Below, in pieces: positions 56,600 through 64,000 of a stretch of 64,000 nt of DNA. The DNA is from Macrostomum hystrix (lineage: Eukaryota > Platyhelminthes > Macrostomidae), in NCBI GenBank assembly GCA_950097015.1, contig CATNEN010000025.1, positions 7,978,001 to 8,042,000 of the forward strand, read 5' to 3'. The notes under the pieces were generated by a model. It was not told the DNA's origin. It worked only from the letters and a program-made list of their open reading frames with translations, and searched no databases. The position numbers and the translations under genes were made by a program. Positions within the stretch are counted from its first letter, which is position 1. Every line of letters begins with the position of its first letter.

Positions 56600-59500
56600 T
56601 TAAGCAGCTTCATTAGCGTAGCGTCGTTGCAATTCAATGTCGCGCAGCTGTTCCAGAGTCAGCAGGGACACGCCCAGCTGGTCCTGCCTAGTGAACGGCT
56701 GGGCCATCTGCTTGAGAAAACGCCTGGAGATCTGTACGGCTTCGTCCACAGACAAGTTTAGCACAGCGTCGCTGAGGTTCTCCTAAAAAATTCAGTTTTC
56801 AGTGGTGAAAGTAAGTATAATTAAAGTATGGACAGCACAAATCAAAGGCCAGGTTGAAGGTTAAAAAATGATTTATGTTCACGCACATGGCCGACGATTA
56901 ACTTGACTGTGTAAAACTTCCTGCAATAGAAATCTCTTTCTACCACCAAAAAGCGAGGCATATCTGAGGTTCTCAATCTCTGCTCAACTAGGCTAAAGTG
57001 AATAGATAGGGCGCACAGTGTTAAGAGTAATTCATAATTCAGCTAGATAGCCAAAAATATGACTCCATATTTTGCTGGAGTGGCTTTGAATGTGACAAAG
57101 TTCAAAATTTAAATAGGCGGACCATCGATATTTAGCCAGCGCACTTGGCAAATGTTCTACTTATTTATTTTATTTGCTATTTGTTAGATTTATAACGAAG
57201 CATAGTCCTAGCTTGCTGCTAAAACTCATTGACGCCATTGCATAGCAAGTTGACAAAAAATTTATACCGCATCACGTTTTTCAACACCTCATCTAAACAG
57301 TTACTATTTAGTACTTTGCGTCTTAGTTCGGAATGTACTTTTAATTAAAAAGATCTTAAATTGCAGTTGGTGTACGTAAGGTACAGAGAGTTTTGGAGTG
57401 AGGTTGGTTAGAGGCTAGTGTACGTAAGGGATAGAGAATTTTGGAGTGAGGTTGGTTAGAGGCCAGTGTACGTAAGGGATAGAGAATTTCGGAGTGAGGT
57501 TGGTTAGAGGCTAGTGTACGTAAGGGATAGAGAATTTCGGAGTGAGGTTGGTTAGAGGCTAGTGTACGTAAGGGATAGAGAATTTCGGAGTGAGGTTGGT
57601 TAGAGGCTAGTGTACGTAAGGGATAGAGAATTTCGGAGTGAGGTTGGTTAGAGGCTAGTGTACGTAAGGGATAGAGAGTTTTGGAGTGAGGCTGGTCAGA
57701 GGCCATGTTGGGGATAGAGAATTTCGGAGTGAGTTAGAGGCTAGTGTACGTGAGAGATAGAGAGGTTGTGTAGTGAAATATAACAGAATCATCAGAGTAA
57801 ATCACGAGGGAAAGAAATTCTAGTAGATTTCAGCATACCTGAATCCATCTAGGCAGTTTCGTCCTCTTGTCGGCCCTAGCGAATCGCTTGTCGGCAAACA
57901 GCATAATGCCGTAGTCTGTCTTGCCACGCAGTGCCCGACCAACGCATTGGGCCGCGTGTCGCATAGCGTCGAATGTAAGAAAGTCATTCTCTCGAATGTG
58001 AAAATGCTCGCGCAGATAGTCTAGTCGAGTTTTTAAAATTCGACTCTGCGTATAGACATACGGTACACCGAACATGATGACGCAACGGCCAAGGTGATGG
58101 TCGAAGTCGATGCCTTCAGACACTTTGCCTCGAGCGACTGACAATAAAATGGCACCACGACCGTTCTCGCAGGCTCGCTGATAATTGTAGAGGGCTATGC
58201 TAGTCTCCTGGGCGTCCTGTGTTTCAATAAACACCAGCTTGTACTTTTGCACCTGATCTATTATCTTGTGCTCATACCAGGAGGCAAAAATTGTCTCCAG
58301 GTACAGGTAGCTAGGAAAGAAGCACACTAGGCCGTCTGGTACAACGCGAGCCATCTCCAGCAGCAGGCTGCCGTAATTGCGCATCACGGCGGGATCTTCG
58401 CGACTTTCGTAGCGGGAGGTGATTGTTACCTGTGCCGGGCGGTAGCATTGGTAAGTGTTCTTATGATATGACCAAAAAAGTGGCAAGCAATACAAACTAA
58501 ATACGACCTTTTTGTTTCAGGATACAAGGATTAGAAAAAACGACCCCTTAATTTTTTCGTATATGTCTAGCAAAAAAGAATATTATTTTAGTATATAGAA
58601 CTAGCAAAACATGACCCCCTGCTAAGAATCTCTTGCTGGAGTATTTCACACAAAACATTCTACGATAAAAAGCCTTTATTTATCTGAAATTAATATACCT
58701 GATCGTTACCCTTGGCAACTATCATGGGACAGATGCACTGTCTGGCTAAGGTGACAGTGAACGACACCATATTGACTGGACGAAAGTCCAAAATGCGCGG
58801 ATACATCTCCAATGGTGACAGAGTACCAGATGTAACTAGAACGGTTTGAAAGCGAGCGAACACTGGCCGGACAGCAATGCTAGCGTCCATGCAGGTCAGA
58901 TGCATGATAGGATTAATCACCGTAGGCGCTCTATCGTCGAATGGCTCCACTAGGAAACAGAAGCCGCGCAGATAGGTTGCTAGGAGCGTAGCCAGGTTGG
59001 CAACGCGAAATAGGCTGCCAAGTTCCGGAGATTCAGCCACTTCCAGTGTCGCTAACAGGCTGCGCAAGCGTTCGTGACAGAAGCGCAACGGCTTGCGATC
59101 TAGGCAGACGCGTTCGGCGCAGTCGCGCAAAAATGCGGCTGGACTCTCGGACACGACGTGTACAACTCGAAGGCGCAGCTTCAAGTATTCCAGGAAGCGA
59201 CGCAGGAAGGCAAGAAAGTGCTCCGCTGTGCGAATATTTCCGGGCACAGCTTCGCGCAGGACCTTTGGTGGGAAGGGAGGCAAGTCGTGAGTAGCGAATG
59301 TGAATCTTATCTTCACAATAGAACTACCGTAATATAAATTTAATTGCTTCAAATTTACAAATATTATTGGTTTTCAACTTCTAATTCAAACTAGGTAACT
59401 TCAATTTCGCCCACGGGGAGGGGGGATGCTCTTGTGTATTGGGTAACCGATTGAGTAACTTCAATTTCGTCCGCGAGAAGTTACTTAGTTTAAAAAAGAA

Positions 59501-61637
59501 GTTGAAAACCAAACAGTGAAGTGCAAAGATGCAAAGTACAAAGTTAAGCAAGATGCTCAAAGATATCTCAAACATAACTAACAAAGAGAACTTTCTTAGA
59601 TATAATCTACAGAGATTTTAGAGCGAATCTACAGAGATTTTAGAGCGAATCTACAGAGATTTTAGAGCGAATCTACAGAGATTTTAGAGCGAATCTACAT
59701 AGATCTAAGAGCGAATCTACACAGATCTAAGAGCGAATCTACACAGATCTTAGAGCGAATCTTAGAGAACTCTTAAAAAAGCGGAGAATCTTAAAGAAGC
59801 ATAGAAGTGCACCGCGCACACTAACCTGATCAGGCAGCACAGGATTAGCCAGAATAAGATCTGTCTCCCTGGCAGTCTGGGCCTCTCTAAGATTATTAAC
59901 CAGTCGATTGTATTCCTCTTGCAATTTGGCAGCGTCCTGTTGTTTGATCTCTCTGACACGATTTTGCAAACTGTTCAGGCCTAACTGAGCGCGATCTAAT
60001 GAGCGTCGACTCAAGGTAACGCTCATTGATTCAATGCAAACATTGTCAATATTGTGAGCCTCGTCGAATACAACAATGCTAGACTTAGGCAGCTGTTTGG
60101 AGACTAATTCGGATATCTTGGGATCTAGCAGATAGTGATAGCTGTACACTATGATGTTGGCCGTTGACATGGAGTAGCGAGCGAAGAAGTACGGACAGAA
60201 GCCTTTTCGTCGACCGTAGGCCTAGAAACAAAATAAGGAGGAACTAGCTTAATAGTTGCATTTGTAACAACAAAATATATTGAGAATACTTATACTAGTA
60301 AGAGAGGAGCAGAAGAGAGGGGAGAAAAGACAGGAAGGAAAGCAGAAGAAAGGACGGGAGAAAAATACAGGAAGACGAGCAGAAGACAGGACGGGGGAGC
60401 AGAAGACAGGAAGGGGAGCAGAAGACAGGAGGGGATCAGAAGACAGGAAGGAGAGCAAAGGGGAGCAGAAGACAGAAAGGGGAGCAAAGGGTAGCAGAAG
60501 AGAGGGGAGAAAAAGACAGGAAGGGGAGCAGAAGACAGGAGGGGATCAGAAGACAGAAAGGGAGCAAAGGGGAACAGAAGAGAGGCGAGAAAAGATAGGA
60601 AGGGGAGCAGAAGACAGAAAGGAGAGCAGAAGACAGAAAGGGGAGCAAAGGGGAACAGAAGAGACGCGAGAAAAGACAGGAAGGGGAGCAGAAGACAGAA
60701 AGGAGAGCAGAAGACAGGAGTGGGAGCAGAAGACAGGAGTGGGAGCAGAAGACAGGAGTCGGAGCAGAAGACAGAAAGGAGAGCAGAAGACAGGAGTCGG
60801 AGCAGAAGACAGAAAGGAGAGCAGAAGACAGGAGTCGGAGCAGAAGACAGGAGTGGGAGAAGACAGGAGTGGGAGCAGAAGACAGAAAGGGAATAAATAA
60901 ATAAAAGTGATCTCAAAAGTAGAAAGGATTAAGTACTACAAATCAAACTGATAAAAGCAGCCTTCCAAACCTTCAGATCATCCAGATTGTAAACCCCAGG
61001 CGGCAGCAGAAATTCCCGACCATGGGCGTCAAATTCTTCGTAAAACCGACAGCCCGGAGGTCCATCAGCCTCTGAATCGGCTGCTGCGGAGGCGTTGACA
61101 GCGGCGTGACGCCGGCGATCGCGAACAAAGCTGGCCGTCAGCTGATGACAGGCGCTGTCTATGGCCCTACCATCGCCGGTGTTGCCTTCCAAAACATCCG
61201 GATTAACGCAGAGATTCTTGCGCGAACTCAACGCCATGCCAGTTAGATTTAAACTGACGCCACTCTTCGCGTAATAATCAAACAATGTTTTCATTTCTTC
61301 TACAACTTTCTCCAACTCTGGCACTGTGCGCGAGCAATAGACCAATTTGCTGACATGCTCCGGACAATGATGCAAAAAGGCCACGGCTAGGGACAGGATT
61401 GTGATAGTCTTGCCTGTGCCTGAGGGCATTTCTAGTACACAATGACCCTGTCGAATCGTGAGTGAGTGACTAACTTGCTTTATTGTTGGATTTGCTTAAC
61501 CCTTTGTTGCCAGAAGTACAGAATCTTATGATTTTACCTTGGCGTCAATGCTTCTTTTGAACTCCACCATGTAGGAGTACTGCTCAGGATAGATATACTC
61601 ATATGGGAAGAGAACTGGTAAGCCATCGACATTCAAC
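56600..61637 (-). CDS. ERCC2: TFIIH DNA helicase XPD, first two codons outside
   Basis: Exons 5'->3': 61637-61538, 61447-60971, 60221-59826, 59262-58699, 58429-57839, 56782-56600. With an expected ATGAA micro-exon upstream, the phases give 771 residues (human: 760). XPD is the 5'->3' helicase of TFIIH in nucleotide excision repair and transcription. Visible are [19 protein letters not shown]; Walker A MPSGTGKT with the lysine at residue 48, as in human; all four iron-sulfur cysteines ([32 protein letters not shown]); the Walker B box [50 protein letters not shown]; and motif [16 protein letters not shown]. The C-terminus ([28 protein letters not shown]) matches the family. No ATGAA|GT was found on the minus strand to 64,000, so intron 1 probably exceeds 2.3 kb. 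Confidence 0.97.
56783..57360. other. XPD intron 5, left part
   Basis: AT-rich intronic sequence before the 48-bp array, no other feature. Confidence 0.5.
57365..57745. repeat. 48-bp minisatellite, about 7.5 copies, in XPD intron 5
   Basis: Units contain GTGTACGTAAGGGATAGAG, AATTTCGGAGTGAGG and TTGGTTAGAGGCTA. Confidence 0.95.
59606..59765. repeat. 22-bp minisatellite, about 7 copies, in XPD intron 3
   Basis: The unit contains CTACAGAGATTTTAGAGCG plus AAT, with ACAGATCTAAGAGCG variants. Confidence 0.94.
60300..60895. repeat. purine-rich minisatellite in XPD intron 2
   Basis: Units of 8-19 bp built from GGAGCAGAAGACAGRA, GGGGAGCAAAGG and GGAGTGGGAGC. Almost entirely purine on the plus strand for 600 bp, open on both strands. 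Confidence 0.93.
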
Positions 61638-61869
61638 CTAAAAATATCATAGCATGGTAGAAATGTAATTTTTCAGTATTTAAAATCTAAGTCTACAAAC
61701 TGACTATAAAAGCTCGGAAGCATAGCTAATAAGTTCCTGAAAAACCGAATCATTTTTGTCTCACTTTATTATTCTATATAGCTATCAGAAGTTGTGTTGA
61801 ATATCTAACTAAGCAGTCTTTGAAATAGGTAGCAACTAAGTTGTATCAGTCAATTTAGTTGGTATATAT

Positions 61870-62337
61870 CAGGGGTCGGCAAACTCCGGCCCGCGGGCCA
61901 GATACGGCCCTCGAAGCTCCCGAATCCGGCCCGTTGCCCATTCTGACATCTACAGTGTCCTGTTTCATCTCTCTCGTGTCTAATCTCTCCCGTGTCTCAT
62001 TGCTCTCGTGTCTAATCTCTCCCGTGTCTCATCTCTCCCGTGTCTCATCTCTCCCGTGTCTAATCTCTCCTGTGTCTCATCTCTCCCGTGTCTAATCTCT
62101 CCCGTGTCTAATCTCTCCCGTGTCTGATCTCTCCCCCGTCTAATCTCTCCCGTGTCTCATCTCTCCCGTGTCTCATCTCTCCCGTGTCTCATCTCTCCCC
62201 TGTCTCATCTCTCCCGTGTCTCATCTCTCTCGTGTATCATCTTTCTGTGTCTCATCTCTCCCCTATCTCATATTTATACAGTCAATGCGTAAAGGTTCTC
62301 TCTTTGGCCTGCCAGCAAATAAGTTTGCCTACCCCTG
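61870..62337 (+). mobile_element. hAT-like MITE carrying the 16-bp minisatellite
   Basis: 468 bp, with terminal inverted repeats CAGGGGTCGGCAAACT (left) and AGTTTGCCTACCCCTG (right, two mismatches) and an 8-bp target duplication GTATATAT (61,862-61,869 and 62,338-62,345). The left end continues CCGGCCCGCGGGCCAGAT, typical of hAT-superfamily short elements. It has no transposase. It lies upstream of XPD exon 2, probably in intron 1. Confidence 0.9.
61965..62270. repeat. 16-bp minisatellite, about 19 copies, inside the MITE
   Basis: The unit is TCATCTCTCCCGTGTC with TAATCTCTCC variants. Same family as 45,956-47,290 and 52,430-53,235. Confidence 0.95.
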
Positions 62338-62345
62338 GTATATAT

Positions 62346-63513
62346 GATTATCTGGACATTTCATTTTGTTATACTTAGCTAGGCCCAAGCTAGTTCTATA
62401 TAGGCTATGAAACTGAACAAATTTCATGTAGCAATAACTTTAAAACATTAGTTTTTATTTTGAAAAAAATTAATGAGAGATGGCCCAAAACGCAAATTGG
62501 TGGTTACCAAAAACCTAAAATAAAATATGTACCCTCAATATTAAAATTCTGCATATTATTTTTAATAAAATTAACAGCAAATAAAAAACTATAGTTAAAT
62601 TATAGCCAATACAATAGCCAATAGCTAGTAAACCATTAGTCATTACCCTTGACCACTCCCTAGCTGTGGTAGTCTTGTGTGGTGGTCTTGGTCCTGTAAC
62701 CATAAAAATCACAATTTGGGCAATTTATATTTAGCATTTTTCAATGATACTTATGGTCTTTGTATTAGGTAGGGCCTTAGCTAATGAAATAGCTATTAAT
62801 GTTGGCAGTTGTTATTTGTAGGTCTACAGTGACCATACAAATAACAAAATGGCTATTCATATGGTAACAATGATATGGTAACAATGATAAAAAAAATCAC
62901 AATATAACCAATGTACAACAAAAATTGTTGTCAAAGTTTGCCCATTAAAATTGTTGAAATTTAAGTGTTAGGGATAGAGGCAGAATTAATCGAAAGTTGG
63001 ATACTTCCATGTCACTATGTTGTCATGGTCTTAGCCCAGCTGTGTCAATTTTTTAAACTTATATCCCAGATGCAATGCAGGCATGAGTTTGAAAGTCAAC
63101 TTATTTTCTTTCAATGTGACACAAATAATTATTCTGGCAATAGATATGGTGTGGTGAAGACAACAAATAATATTTAATAATTACCTAAGAAAGTCAAATT
63201 ATGAATAAAATGCATGTCAAACAACAGTTAAGCCCAAAATAACAAAAACTGTTTTAGCAGTATTGTATCATAACATTTTTTAGTTTGTAGTTGTTTTTGT
63301 ATGAGTACTCACCATATGAATAAACATTTTGCTATTTGTAGTCACCATAAGATTAGCTGTTTGTTATTTGCTATTTATAACATATAACCTATAGGAAATA
63401 ATTATATACAAGCCATTCAGCAATTTAAATTTTATCTTGATTCATTTTAGGTTCTGACAACTTCAATTTTTTACTATGAAATATAGATTGCCATGCAAAC
63501 AGTTTACTTAGAA
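62346..63513. other. AT-rich, probably XPD intron 1
   Basis: No array and no exon recognised. ATGGTAACAATGAT is duplicated in tandem near 62,860-62,890. Confidence 0.4.
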
Positions 63514-63782
63514 CATACATGCGCAACACCCGGCCGACCTGGCCGAACCGGCCGGGTGAAACGAAGGCCAAGCAAGGTAAGTCGCAAAAACCAATCGACC
63601 AAGCACAAAAAATCATAGGGGGGACCAAGGGACAAAAAAGGTAGGCGTGAAGAAAAGGAAAAAGGGGAGAGAAAAAGAGAGCAAACTAAGTCGTAAATAG
63701 AGCAATGAAATGAACAAGTCGCAAATGAGAGCAAAAACTAAGTCGCACGGCCAGCTAAGATTTGGGACGTTGCGCATGTATG
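63514..63782. mobile_element. short non-autonomous DNA transposon with 8-bp target duplication
   Basis: 269 bp bounded by perfect 14-bp inverted repeats CATACATGCGCAAC / GTTGCGCATGTATG and the 8-bp direct duplication ACTTAGAA (63,506-63,513 and 63,783-63,790). Inside the left end, ACCCGGCC...GGCCGGGT can form a GC-rich hairpin. The interior repeats AAGTCGCAAA/AAGTCGTAAA. The 8-bp duplication fits hAT, but the CATAC end is not a usual hAT terminus. Confidence 0.88.
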
Positions 63783-64000
63783 ACTTAGAATGGAAATATA
63801 TATGTCCAGATTATATCCTGATAAAATAACCAAATTCTATGCAAAATAGCCTAGTTTTCTGCTACAAATATTGACTATAAATTAAGGTTCATTTATTTTG
63901 GCAGGTGTATGCTAGCTTAGTGGCTAAACTGATGCCCTTGTCATGGACATCGACATGTTAGCTAATTTAAACGTACTAAAATATTTTATGGACAAAAATA

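Overview
This is eukaryotic, metazoan nuclear DNA. Coding exons are GC-rich, are split by GT-AG introns and encode animal proteins: a WNK kinase, V-ATPase subunit H, an R7BP/R9AP-type RGS anchor, serine palmitoyltransferase subunit 1 and the TFIIH helicase XPD. Introns and intergenic DNA are AT-richer and packed with tandem repeats. The sequence does not fix the phylum. A protostome invertebrate (flatworm or other lophotrochozoan) is my guess, no more.

Layout. 1-15,275: mostly intergenic minisatellites, one glutamine-rich plus-strand terminal exon (about 2,732-3,058) lying between two inverted copies of one minisatellite, a tRNA-like SINE remnant and a 16-bp CRE/E-box palindrome. 15,276-32,875: a WNK-family kinase on the minus strand in nine recognisable exons (5' end not found, 3' end tentative), with a complete young Ty3/Gypsy element in one intron. 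34,386-42,041: ATP6V1H, minus strand, complete in 8 exons (500 aa). 44,196-45,086: a single-exon R7BP/R9AP-like gene on the plus strand. 45,960-51,735: minisatellites and a GACA microsatellite. 51,817-55,674: SPTLC1, minus strand, complete in 4 exons (482 aa). 56,600-61,637: ERCC2/XPD, minus strand, 6 exons, complete except for the first two codons. 61,640-64,000: two short non-autonomous DNA transposons with 8-bp target duplications.

The four large genes share orientation but not function (ion homeostasis, vacuolar acidification, sphingolipid synthesis, repair/transcription), so nothing suggests an operon. What unifies the window is its architecture. Nearly every intron longer than about 240 bp carries its own private tandem array (units of 14 to 62 bp), each with a different unit, while the three short introns have none. 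The arrays supply most intron length. At least one 16-bp array sits inside a hAT-like MITE, and another was split by the Gypsy insertion.

Exon boundaries were placed by hand from splice-site consensus, reading phase and remembered family sequence. No alignment or database search was run. For ATP6V1H, SPTLC1 and XPD all phases close exactly.
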